Below, one piece after another: positions 19,199 through 26,678 of a DNA stretch of 64,000 nt. Position numbers and translations under genes: made by a program. This stretch comes from an uncultured SAR116 cluster alpha proteobacterium. Its GTDB lineage: Bacteria; Pseudomonadota; Alphaproteobacteria; Puniceispirillales; Marisalimonadaceae. The first letter of the stretch is position 1, and every line of letters starts with the position of its first letter. The notes beneath the pieces are model-generated. The model searched no databases and had not been told where the DNA came from. It was given only the letters and a program-made list of their open reading frames with translations. The stretch is taken from assembly GCA_902578805.1 (NCBI GenBank), contig CACHEH010000004.1:18893-82892 (forward strand), written 5' to 3'.

Positions 19199-19861
19199 CT
19201 ATTCTCTTTTCAAAAAATCATCTAAAAATCTATTAACCCACCAGACAGATTGAAAATTATTTTCCAATTTTTCTGGATTATACTTTTCTTTGACCCAGTC
19301 AATAAACTTCATTTTATTTTGTTTATATTGTTTTGAATATTCTTCAACAAAACTATCTAATACACCTGGTTTGGCCCATTTTAAGTGAAGATATTTCCAA
19401 GATAGTTGTTTTTTAGCAATATGAGGATGTTCTTTTTTGTAAATTAGCATGTATAAAGCACACATTATGCCAGCCCTATCAGCGCCTGATTTGCAATGTA
19501 TTAAAGCTGGATATTCAATAGATTTAAATAATTTTTCAGCTTTAAATATCATATCTTTTTCTGGAGCAGCGCGAGATCTTGCTCTAAAGTCAATTAATTT
19601 TATATTGTATTTTTCGCAAGCCTCGTTTTCTAACAACCAGCCACCATCTTTTCTAACACCTCTAAGATTTATAATGGTTTTTATTCCGAGTTTACCATAG
19701 TGCTTTATTCTAAACGGTGTTGGCATATTTGATCTATATAATTTTTCATCAATTTGATAAAAATTGTGATAACAAAATCTCAAAAATCCGTGATCTTTTA
19801 CAATCATGTCGAACCAAGCTAGAATTCTGTTAAATTTTATTTTATCTGATGTGTTTATCAA
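19199..19861 (-). CDS. Tyrosine/dual-specificity-type protein phosphatase
   Basis: The 220-aa protein has the CX5R phosphatase loop HCKSGADRAG (Cys123, Arg129) and the upstream YRSNMPTPFRIKHYGKLGIKTIINLRG block found in a group of bacterial phosphatases related to the DSP/Siw14 fold. The probable general-acid region is near DFRARSRAAPEKD. The start lies next to the pmbA stop, suggesting co-transcription. The substrate is unknown: phosphoprotein, phospholipid or inositol phosphate are all possible. Its position beside an exporter and lipid A genes hints at an envelope role, which is only inference. Confidence 0.75.
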   Translation of the reverse strand: MINTSDKIKFNRILAWFDMIVKDHGFLRFCYHNFYQIDEKLYRSNMPTPFRIKHYGKLGIKTIINLRGVRKDGGWLLENEACEKYNIKLIDFRARSRAAPEKDMIFKAEKLFKSIEYPALIHCKSGADRAGIMCALYMLIYKKEHPHIAKKQLSWKYLHLKWAKPGVLDSFVEEYSKQYKQNKMKFIDWVKEKYNPEKLENNFQSVWWVNRFLDDFLKRE

Positions 19862-21220
19862 TTAATTACCTGCTATAGTCATATTCTCTATTAGTAGAGT
19901 TGGACAATTTATAGAATGTGAAAAATCAAGATCGTTAGCAGGTTTGAGTGTCATAAACATATCCTTAAGATTACCTGCTATAGTTGCTTCTGAAATGGGA
20001 GTTGATAATTCACCATTCTTTATCCAAAAACCACTAGCACCACGACTATAATCACCGGTAACCATAGATACACTACTTCCAATCATATCAGTGACATAAA
20101 AACCATTACTTATACTAGAAATAATACTTTCAGGTGAAGCATCACTGGGTAATACGAATAGATTAGTTGTTCCTGGTGCTGGAGGCCCACTAATACCTCT
20201 TTTTGCATTTGCAGTTGGTAGTATATTTAATTGTTTTGAAGATGATAAATCTAATAACCAATTTTCAAGCACTCCATCTTTTATTAAAACATGCTTGGAG
20301 GCACCTAGACCTTCTGCATCAAACAATCTTGAACCTAAACCTCTTTTAAGAAAAGGATCATCAATTAAAGTAATAGATTTATTTGCAATTTTTTCATTTA
20401 AGCGATCTTTTAAAAAGCTAGTTTTACGTGCTATTGATGATCCATTTATAGCTGATGCAAAGTGACTTGCTATTGACCTAGATACTCTTGGGTCGAAAAT
20501 AACTGGATATTGTCCGGTAACTGGTTTTTTAGCACCAATCCTGGCCAATGTTTTCTTTGCAGCTTGACGGCCAATTTTTTCACTGTTTTTTAGATCCTCA
20601 CCATAAACTTTAGAAGAGTAATCATAATCCCTTTCCATTTTCCCGTCTTTTTCAGCAATAACAACCACTGACACGCTATGGTTAGATTTTTTTGACGATC
20701 CGAAAAATCCATTAGATGTCATTAAGAGTGTTTCTCCTTCACCCCATGATGAATCTGCACCGTCACTATTAGTAATACCTTTTACACTTAAAGCTATATC
20801 TTCAACTTCTGATGCCCTATCTCTAATTACATCAACACTTGGTTCTACAGAATCATAACTATCAATAAAAACACCTTCTTGTATTGGGAAGTTTTGAAGT
20901 AACTCTTTACTTGCTATAAAGCTATATTCATCTTCTGGGGCAATTTTTGCCATTTCCACAGCTCTTTTAGCAACCTCTGTCAGAGCTTCTTCAGAATTTT
21001 CATTAGTTGAAACTGATGAAATTTTATTACCAACAAATACTCTTAATCCAGTGTCAAAGTCTTCATACCTTTGAATGTTTTCATCTTTACCTAATCTTCT
21101 GGTAATCGATACACCTCTGCTTCTAGATAAAACACAGTCAGCACTAGTTGCACCATTTGCAATAGATGTGTCAATAAGAAGGTTCATAATATCCTTATCA
21201 TTAAGTATTTTTTTAGACAT
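19862..21220 (-). CDS. pmbA: PmbA/TldE, partner subunit of the TldD/E metalloprotease
   Basis: The 452-aa protein has the PmbA/TldE layout: N-terminal SADCVLSRSRG, the middle FDPRVSRSIASHFASAINGSSIARKTSFL, and the C-terminal MTGDYSRGASGFWIKNGELSTPISEATIAGNL. It lacks the HExxxH zinc motif, as expected, since TldE is the non-metal subunit. With TldD (31790-33238 here) it forms a complex that trims unfolded peptides and RiPP precursors such as microcin B17. Overlap with the phosphatase gene start suggests one transcript. Confidence 0.93.
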   Translation of the reverse strand: MSKKILNDKDIMNLLIDTSIANGATSADCVLSRSRGVSITRRLGKDENIQRYEDFDTGLRVFVGNKISSVSTNENSEEALTEVAKRAVEMAKIAPEDEYSFIASKELLQNFPIQEGVFIDSYDSVEPSVDVIRDRASEVEDIALSVKGITNSDGADSSWGEGETLLMTSNGFFGSSKKSNHSVSVVVIAEKDGKMERDYDYSSKVYGEDLKNSEKIGRQAAKKTLARIGAKKPVTGQYPVIFDPRVSRSIASHFASAINGSSIARKTSFLKDRLNEKIANKSITLIDDPFLKRGLGSRLFDAEGLGASKHVLIKDGVLENWLLDLSSSKQLNILPTANAKRGISGPPAPGTTNLFVLPSDASPESIISSISNGFYVTDMIGSSVSMVTGDYSRGASGFWIKNGELSTPISEATIAGNLKDMFMTLKPANDLDFSHSINCPTLLIENMTIAGN

Positions 21221-21311
21221 TTAAATATTGTTCCTATGAAAAAGAGAATTTACAAAAGATTTATATATGTTTTATTAATATACTGTCTTAATTGTTGCAA
21301 CTTTATAAGTA

Positions 21312-21317
21312 TATAAT
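21312..21317 (+). promoter_or_regulatory. Candidate -10 element of argC
   Basis: A perfect TATAAT ends 9 bases before the argC ATG, placing the expected transcription start within about two bases of the start codon. No convincing -35 box is seen at the normal distance, so this is tentative. Confidence 0.3.
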
Positions 21318-21325
21318 AGGTAAAT

Positions 21326-22270
21326 ATGAAAAAAGATATTTTTATTGATGGAGAAACTGGCACCACAGGTTTGCAAGTTCATGAAAAGTTAAGTAAGCAT
21401 CCAAATGTTAACGTAATGTCAGTCAATAAATCTAAAAGAAAAGATATTTCTTATAAAAAAGAAATGTTAGCAAAGTCAGATGTTACATTTTTGTGTTTGC
21501 CTGATGAAGGTTCTATTGAAACTGTTCAAATCGCTGATGAACTTGGAGATAAATCTCCAATAATTATTGATGCTTCTACAGCTCATAGAACTAACCCAAA
21601 ATGGTCATATGGACTTCCTGAGCTCGGAGAGAATTACAGAAAAAGTATAGAAAATTCAAAACGTATTGCATCGCCTGGATGTTATTCTACTGGTGCAAAT
21701 GTTATTCTAAAACCTCTGATTTCAAACGGTGTTTTAGGCAAAAATAGACCAATTATTATAAATGCTGTTAGTGGTTATTCAGGTGGTGGAAAATCTATGA
21801 TCAATTATTTTAAACAAACAGACCATGAGCCATTCTTTAATTATGGACTTAAACTTAATCATAAGCATTTAACAGAGATAATTTATCATAACAAGCTTGA
21901 ACTAACTCCAATTTTTAGCCCATCTGTTGGAAATTTTATTCAAGGTATGATTGTTTCTATACCACTTCATTTTTCTTGGTTTAATGACAAAGTGGATACT
22001 GAAAAGATACAATACATAATAGAAGAATTTTATTCAGGAGCTAATTTTATTAAAGTTTTAAAAAAAGATGAAGGTATTAGTGATAAAGGATATTTTAGAC
22101 CAGATAATTTAGTTGGAACAAACTGTCTTGATATTAGTGTTTTTGGAAATGATGATAATGACCAGTTAATTATTTCATCCAGATTAGATAATTTAGGTAA
22201 GGGTGCGTCAGGCGCTGCCATACAATCTATGAATATTGCTCTAGGATTTGAAGAAACTTTAGGTTTATAA
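21326..22270 (+). CDS. argC: N-acetyl-gamma-glutamyl-phosphate reductase (short type)
   Basis: Third step of arginine synthesis: NADPH-dependent reduction of N-acetylglutamyl phosphate. The protein has 314 aa with the Rossmann start FIDGETGTTGLQVHEKL, the catalytic cysteine in SPGCYSTGA (C119), and the late HFSW and KGASGAAIQSMN segments. The length of about 310 aa and the wording of the motifs fit the type 2 ArgC subgroup. No other arginine gene is nearby. It is followed after 15 bp by an unidentified gene on the same strand. Confidence 0.93.
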   Translation: MKKDIFIDGETGTTGLQVHEKLSKHPNVNVMSVNKSKRKDISYKKEMLAKSDVTFLCLPDEGSIETVQIADELGDKSPIIIDASTAHRTNPKWSYGLPELGENYRKSIENSKRIASPGCYSTGANVILKPLISNGVLGKNRPIIINAVSGYSGGGKSMINYFKQTDHEPFFNYGLKLNHKHLTEIIYHNKLELTPIFSPSVGNFIQGMIVSIPLHFSWFNDKVDTEKIQYIIEEFYSGANFIKVLKKDEGISDKGYFRPDNLVGTNCLDISVFGNDDNDQLIISSRLDNLGKGASGAAIQSMNIALGFEETLGL

Positions 22271-22285
22271 AGATATAATGTTTAT

Positions 22286-23062
22286 ATGATAAATAAATAT
22301 CAAAAAATTACTCAAGAATTGTTTCCTAATTTTTCATCGTTTGATAGAGCTTTAAACTATCCATATTTTGCACCTAACTATTCTTTTTCATTTTACAAGG
22401 GAGAATTCATTAAAGGCATTTGTCATGATTTAAATGATAGAATTCCAATATTATCAGTTGGTTCTAATAGATCTCCATATCAATTAAAAAGAAAATTTTC
22501 ATTAGATCAGAATATTTGTGTTACTCCAGCCACTTTATATGATTCTGATGTGGTTTTTGCAGCTTCATTATCATCCTATGGATCTATGCCGGCCACACAA
22601 TGGCCAAGTAAAGGAACCGAAGTAAATCTTAGTGTATTGTGGTTAAATGAGGAACAGTTAGACATCATGCATTTAAGTGAGGCGTTAGGAGTGGCATACA
22701 ATTTTGTAAGGCTTAAGTTAGATACTGTTAAAATAAAAGATTTTAAATATGCAAAACACATATATGGATATATTTCAATTGCAGGTGTGTTTCCATTTAA
22801 TGAGAATAAACCTAAAAGGTTGTCTCTAATTAATGCTAAGAACGCTACATTAAAAGGCTTTAGTGAACAAAAAGCGTTATTATCATTAATTCAAAGTTTA
22901 GGAATTGAGAGAGATAGATTATCAGAATGGGTTTATAAGGTCATTAGCAACAAAACTTACAGAATTAGTCTTCATGAGAAGCTTAAGTCAAAAGCAATAA
23001 ATCCACCAAATCCTGATTGGGAAATTGTTAAAAAAAGTGTACGGGGTAACTTAATAATTTAA
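22286..23062 (+). CDS. Unrecognised protein; possible gamma-glutamylcyclotransferase-like (AIG2-type) fold
   Basis: The protein has 258 aa, is soluble, and has no signal peptide or membrane segment. I do not recognise the family with certainty. Residues 55-71 (LSVGSNRSPYQLKRKF) resemble the YGSN substrate loop of gamma-glutamylcyclotransferase folds. Residues 110-145 follow that fold's pattern of a strand, LD-type helix, Glu and Tyr/Arg (LNEEQLDIMHLSEALGVAYNFVRL), which would make E132 the candidate catalytic residue. The assignment is inference. It follows argC by 15 bp and is the last gene before the proteorhodopsin control region. Confidence 0.6.
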   Translation: MINKYQKITQELFPNFSSFDRALNYPYFAPNYSFSFYKGEFIKGICHDLNDRIPILSVGSNRSPYQLKRKFSLDQNICVTPATLYDSDVVFAASLSSYGSMPATQWPSKGTEVNLSVLWLNEEQLDIMHLSEALGVAYNFVRLKLDTVKIKDFKYAKHIYGYISIAGVFPFNENKPKRLSLINAKNATLKGFSEQKALLSLIQSLGIERDRLSEWVYKVISNKTYRISLHEKLKSKAINPPNPDWEIVKKSVRGNLII

Positions 23063-23210
23063 GACTAATTATTTATATTTTATCTTTTTGAAGAAAATTG
23101 ATTTTTATTTAATGTTTTATACCTGTTTTATCTAAAGCAACATAAAAATTTAAGCAAAAATTAGTAAAATTTATACCTAAAATATAGAAAATTATGTAAA
23201 TTTACTTAAA

Positions 23211-23283
23211 TTTCATCTAACAATGATAATTGTTATCAAAAAATAAACCTATATAAAACAATATGTTAACAAATTAGATGAAA
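23211..23283. repeat. 10-bp inverted repeat enclosing the Fur-like site
   Basis: TTTCATCTAA (23211-23220) and its exact reverse complement TTAGATGAAA (23274-23283) flank 53 bp that contain the Fur-like dyad and the TGTTAACA palindrome. It could be a pair of operator half-sites for a looping or cooperative regulator, or a stem if transcribed. Confidence 0.6.
23224..23238. promoter_or_regulatory. Fur-like 7-1-7 operator candidate
   Basis: TGATAATTGTTATCA is a dyad with perfect 6-bp outer arms. It matches the Fur-family 7-1-7 pattern TGATAAT-N-ATTATCA at every position but one. It lies about 180 bp before the proteorhodopsin ATG. Binding by a Fur, Mur or Irr-type protein is inference. Confidence 0.45.
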
Positions 23284-23370
23284 AAAAAATGCAATTAAAT
23301 TACTTTTAATTGTTGCCTAACATTAAATTCCCTTTTATTGTTTTCGCTAAATGTGCTATTTTGCATTGAA

Positions 23371-23386
23371 TCTAGCAGTTGCTAGA
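23371..23386. promoter_or_regulatory. 7-bp-arm dyad upstream of proteorhodopsin
   Basis: TCTAGCA-GT-TGCTAGA is a perfect inverted repeat with a 2-bp centre, ending 34 bp before the ATG and 19 bp before the Shine-Dalgarno. It could be an operator near the transcription start. The 2-base loop makes it a poor RNA hairpin unless inner pairs open. Confidence 0.5.
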
Positions 23387-23405
23387 AATTAAACATGACA
23401 AGTAT

Positions 23406-23413
23406 AAGGGGAG
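23406..23413 (+). promoter_or_regulatory. Strong ribosome binding site of proteorhodopsin
   Basis: AAGGGGAG lies 7 bases before the ATG, one of the strongest Shine-Dalgarno matches in the window. It fixes the start codon and suggests high expression. Confidence 0.8.
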
Positions 23414-23420
23414 TTTATAA

Positions 23421-24185
23421 ATGTCTTTTTTAAAATATTTAATACCGGCTAGTTTTTTAGCCTTACTTCCAACACTTTCATTTGCAGGGTCACACGGTGC
23501 TAATCTAGACCCAGGTGATGCTGTTGGTATAAGTTTCTGGATAATATCTATTTCTATGGTTGCAGCAACTGTTTTTTTCTTAATGGAATCATTGAGAGTA
23601 AAAGGCAAGTGGAGAACATCTCTAGTTGTTGGTGCTCTTGTCACCTTAGTTGCTGGTGTCCACTATTTCTATATGAGAGAAGTGTGGGTAGCCACAGGTG
23701 CATCTCCTACAGTATTTAGATATGTCGACTGGATAATAACAGTTCCACTTCAAATGATTGAATTCTATTTAATTCTAGCAGCATGTACTGCAATAGCTGG
23801 TGGAGTTTTCTGGAGATTATTTCTTGGGTCTTTAGTAATGTTAATTGGTGGATATTTAGGTGAAGCTGGTTTTATTAACGCAACTCTTGGTTTTGTTATT
23901 GGAATGGCTGGATGGATATTCATTCTATATGAAATCTTTGCAGGTGAAGCTGGTAAAGTTAGCGCAGAAAGTGCACCTGAATCCGTACAGACAGCCTTTA
24001 ACACAATGAAATGGATTGTCACAATTGGCTGGGCTATATACCCAATTGGTTACTTCATGGGTTACATGATGGGAGGCGCTGACGTAAATGCATTGAATTT
24101 TATCTATAACATAGCAGACGTTATTAATAAAATTGCTTTCTGTTTAGCCATATGGGCTGCAGCAGTATCAGAGTCAGATGCGTAA
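23421..24185 (+). CDS. pr: Blue-absorbing proteorhodopsin, light-driven proton pump
   Basis: The 254-aa seven-helix retinal protein begins with a cleavable-looking signal peptide (about residues 1-22, SFA/G). Proton-pump residues are all present: D103 (Schiff-base acceptor, D97 in the reference numbering), T107, E114 (proton donor, E108), H81 (H75), R100, D233 (D227) and the retinal lysine K237 (K231). The spectral tuning position is Q111 (equivalent to 105), which gives blue absorption rather than the Leu/Met of green forms. It has its own strong SD and a strong terminator, and is followed by the carotenoid/retinal genes. Confidence 0.98.
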   Translation: MSFLKYLIPASFLALLPTLSFAGSHGANLDPGDAVGISFWIISISMVAATVFFLMESLRVKGKWRTSLVVGALVTLVAGVHYFYMREVWVATGASPTVFRYVDWIITVPLQMIEFYLILAACTAIAGGVFWRLFLGSLVMLIGGYLGEAGFINATLGFVIGMAGWIFILYEIFAGEAGKVSAESAPESVQTAFNTMKWIVTIGWAIYPIGYFMGYMMGGADVNALNFIYNIADVINKIAFCLAIWAAAVSESDA

Positions 24186-24205
24186 ATATTAAAAAAATAA
24201 AACAT

Positions 24206-24239
24206 AAAGCCTGTAGGCAATCCTGCAGGCTTTTTTTTT
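24206..24239 (+). terminator. Rho-independent terminator after proteorhodopsin
   Basis: A 12-bp stem with one G.T pair (AAAGCCTGTAGG against CCTGCAGGCTTT), a 4-base loop CAAT, and a run of T that continues from the stem to 24239. This is the clearest terminator in the window. It ends 21 bp before the crtI start, so it may act as a partial terminator separating high rhodopsin output from low carotenoid-enzyme output. Confidence 0.9.
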
Positions 24240-24260
24240 GTATTATGGTTATAAATCTTA

Positions 24261-25757
24261 ATGGCTTTATTTGACAAAAAACAAAATAATAAAAATATCA
24301 AAAGTATCGTTATTGGAGGTGGCTTTGGTGGTATAGCAATTGCTCTAAGATTGAGAGCCCTCGGTCACAAAGTTACTTTAATAGAAAGATTAGGATCTTT
24401 AGGCGGTAGGGCTCAGGTTTTTAAAAAAAATGGTTTCAAACACGATGCTGGGCCTACTGTAATAACGGCACCTTTTTTATTTGACGAACTCTTTGAACTT
24501 TTCAATGAGAAAAGAGAAGAATATATCGAATTTAGACCTTTGGAACCTTGGTATAGGTTTCATTTTCATGATGGTCAATCTTTTGATTATTCAGAAAGTA
24601 TACAAAAAACAAAAAAAGAAATGAAGAAGTTTTCTATCGAGGATGCAAATAATTATGACAAATTATTAGAAGCCTCTAAAGCTATTTTTGATGTAGGTTT
24701 TACAAAGTTATCAGACAAACCTTTTATCTCATTTTTTTATATGATTAAACAAATACCTGCCTTAATAAAGTTAAAAAGTTATTTAACTGTTGCTCAACTA
24801 GTAAATAAATATATCAAAAATCCAAATTTAAGAGCAGCTTTTTCTATACATCCATTATTGGTAGGAGGAAATCCATTTTCAACTACTTCTATATATGCCC
24901 TGATACATTTTTTAGAGAGAAATTGGGGAGTTTACTTTAGTATGGGTGGCACTGGAAAACTTGTTGAAGAATTAACAAAACTGTTAGTACGAACTGGGGT
25001 AGAAATCAAATATAACTTAGATATAAAAAATGCTTTCGAAAAAAATGGTCGAATTGAAAAAATCGAATGTATGAATGGGAAAATAATTTATGCAGATAAC
25101 TTTGTTTTTAACGGGGATCCACCAACTTTTTATAATGAAATTTTGAAATCAAAAATTAAGAAAAGAAAAAAATTCTTACCAGAAAAATTTACGAGTTATT
25201 CTTTTGGTATGTTTGTTTTATTTTTTGGAACAAAAAAAAAATATTCGAATATTGCACACCATTCAATTTGGCTGGGAAAAAGGTTTAAAAGCTTATTAAC
25301 TGATATATTTGATAACAAAGTTTTAAGTGACGATTTTTCATTATATATTCATAGACCAACTGCAACTGATAGTTCTTTTGCTCCAAAACAATGTGATAGC
25401 TTTTATGTCCTTTGTCCTGTACCAAACTTACAAGGTAATATTAATTGGGAAATGGAGGGTGATAAATTAAAGTTCAGAATTGTAGATGCTTTAGACGCTA
25501 CAATTTTACCAGAATTAAAAAATTATATTTGTGATGAATTTTATATGACTCCTGTTGATTTTAAAAATGATTACCGTTCTACTCACGGCGCAGGTTTTTC
25601 AATAGCGCCAAATTTTTCTCAATCTGCGTGGTTTAGGTATCACAATAAAGACCCACATATTAATAATTTATTTTTTGCTGCAGCTGGAGCTCACCCTGGT
25701 GCAGGTATTCCCGGAGTTTTGTCATCTGCTAAAGTTGTTGAAAATCTTATTAAATAA
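24261..25757 (+). CDS. crtI: Phytoene desaturase
   Basis: FAD-dependent desaturation of phytoene to lycopene. The protein has 498 aa with the N-terminal dinucleotide fold VIGGGFGGIAIALRLRALGHKVTLIE (17-42), GGRAQVF and the C-terminal FFAAAGAHPGAGIPGVLSSAKVV bacterial-type CrtI signature. It starts 21 bp after the rhodopsin terminator and has no SD. TATAAA lies 6 bases before the ATG, so either read-through or a leaderless transcript must supply it. It is the first gene of crtI-crtB-crtY-blh. Confidence 0.97.
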   Translation: MALFDKKQNNKNIKSIVIGGGFGGIAIALRLRALGHKVTLIERLGSLGGRAQVFKKNGFKHDAGPTVITAPFLFDELFELFNEKREEYIEFRPLEPWYRFHFHDGQSFDYSESIQKTKKEMKKFSIEDANNYDKLLEASKAIFDVGFTKLSDKPFISFFYMIKQIPALIKLKSYLTVAQLVNKYIKNPNLRAAFSIHPLLVGGNPFSTTSIYALIHFLERNWGVYFSMGGTGKLVEELTKLLVRTGVEIKYNLDIKNAFEKNGRIEKIECMNGKIIYADNFVFNGDPPTFYNEILKSKIKKRKKFLPEKFTSYSFGMFVLFFGTKKKYSNIAHHSIWLGKRFKSLLTDIFDNKVLSDDFSLYIHRPTATDSSFAPKQCDSFYVLCPVPNLQGNINWEMEGDKLKFRIVDALDATILPELKNYICDEFYMTPVDFKNDYRSTHGAGFSIAPNFSQSAWFRYHNKDPHINNLFFAAAGAHPGAGIPGVLSSAKVVENLIK

Positions 25758-25769
25758 AGGGTCTGTTTT

Positions 25770-26678
25770 ATGGCTTATCACATTGACAACGCCAAGTCAG
25801 TTTTAAAAAAAAATGGTAAAAGTTTTTACTGGGCTGGAAAATTTTTACCTAAAGAATTCATAAATAGGGCTGCGGAGTTATATAGTTTTTGTAGAATTTT
25901 AGACGATATAGCAGATAATGGAGCTATAAGTTCCTCAAAAGATCTAAGCAGTATTAGATCCTATATCAAAAAAAAAACATTTAAAGACTTAGAAAATATT
26001 TTTTCAATTCAGTATCCAAAATTTTTAAATTCGTCCTCAAAAAAAGTAGTGCTACATCTAATTGATGGACTTATTTTAGATCAAAAGTCTATTTTATTTA
26101 AAAAAGAAGAGGAGTTAATTAAATATTCTTATCATGTTGCTGGAACTGTAGGAATAATGATGTGCGATGCTTTAAAATGTGACAATAGTAATGCTAAATC
26201 ATTTGCTATAGATCTTGGAATAGCTATGCAGCTTACAAATATCGCAAGAGATGTTCTAGAAGATGCTAAAATGGGAAGACGATATTTACCAGGGTCTTGG
26301 GTACAGAATATTTCACCTAAAGAAATAGTTTTAGCAGCTAAAACTAATGACTTAAAAAAAATTCGTATTATTTCAAAAGGTATTAAAAAGCTTCTAATCC
26401 TTAGTGAACAATATTATCTTAGTGGAGAAAGGGGTTTTGCTTTTTTACCGATAAATACAAGGGTTGCAATTTCTGTAGCATCAGGAGTTTACAGAGAAAT
26501 AGGAGTACAGTTAGAAAATGAAAATTACAATTGGCATAATGGTAGACAAGTAACATCAATTTACAAGAAGATACAAATTTCGCTATTCAAGATAATCAAA
26601 GAAATTTTTTATATTAGAATTAAAAAAAAGCATAATTCTAAACTACATAATTTTTTAGAAAACATAGTCGATGATTAA
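25770..26678 (+). CDS. crtB: Phytoene synthase
   Basis: Condenses two GGPP molecules to phytoene. The protein has 302 aa with both Asp-rich metal-binding motifs: DDIAD (45-49) and DVLED (161-165, within NIARDVLEDAKMGRRYLP). The C-terminal 25 residues are very basic. It follows crtI by 12 bp with AAAGGG upstream and overlaps crtY by 8 bp. GGPP must come from a prenyl synthase encoded elsewhere, since no crtE is in the cluster. Confidence 0.97.
   Translation: MAYHIDNAKSVLKKNGKSFYWAGKFLPKEFINRAAELYSFCRILDDIADNGAISSSKDLSSIRSYIKKKTFKDLENIFSIQYPKFLNSSSKKVVLHLIDGLILDQKSILFKKEEELIKYSYHVAGTVGIMMCDALKCDNSNAKSFAIDLGIAMQLTNIARDVLEDAKMGRRYLPGSWVQNISPKEIVLAAKTNDLKKIRIISKGIKKLLILSEQYYLSGERGFAFLPINTRVAISVASGVYREIGVQLENENYNWHNGRQVTSIYKKIQISLFKIIKEIFYIRIKKKHNSKLHNFLENIVDD

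Larger units (their letters stand above)
23063..23420 (+). promoter_or_regulatory. Proteorhodopsin upstream control region
   Basis: This is 358 bp without a gene, the longest such stretch in the window. It is extremely AT-rich and holds several inverted repeats: a 10-bp pair (23211-23220 with 23274-23283), a Fur-like dyad (23224-23238), a perfect octamer palindrome TGTTAACA (23264-23271) and a 7-bp-arm dyad (23371-23386). A possible sigma70 pair is TTGCCT (23313-23318) and TATTGT (23336-23341) with a 17-bp spacer, matching four of six bases each. I see no small ORF or tRNA in it. Confidence 0.6.

Noticed and set aside
23372..23644. 90-aa minus-strand frame over the start of proteorhodopsin
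   Set aside because: It overlaps the signal peptide and first helices of proteorhodopsin and has no features of a gene.
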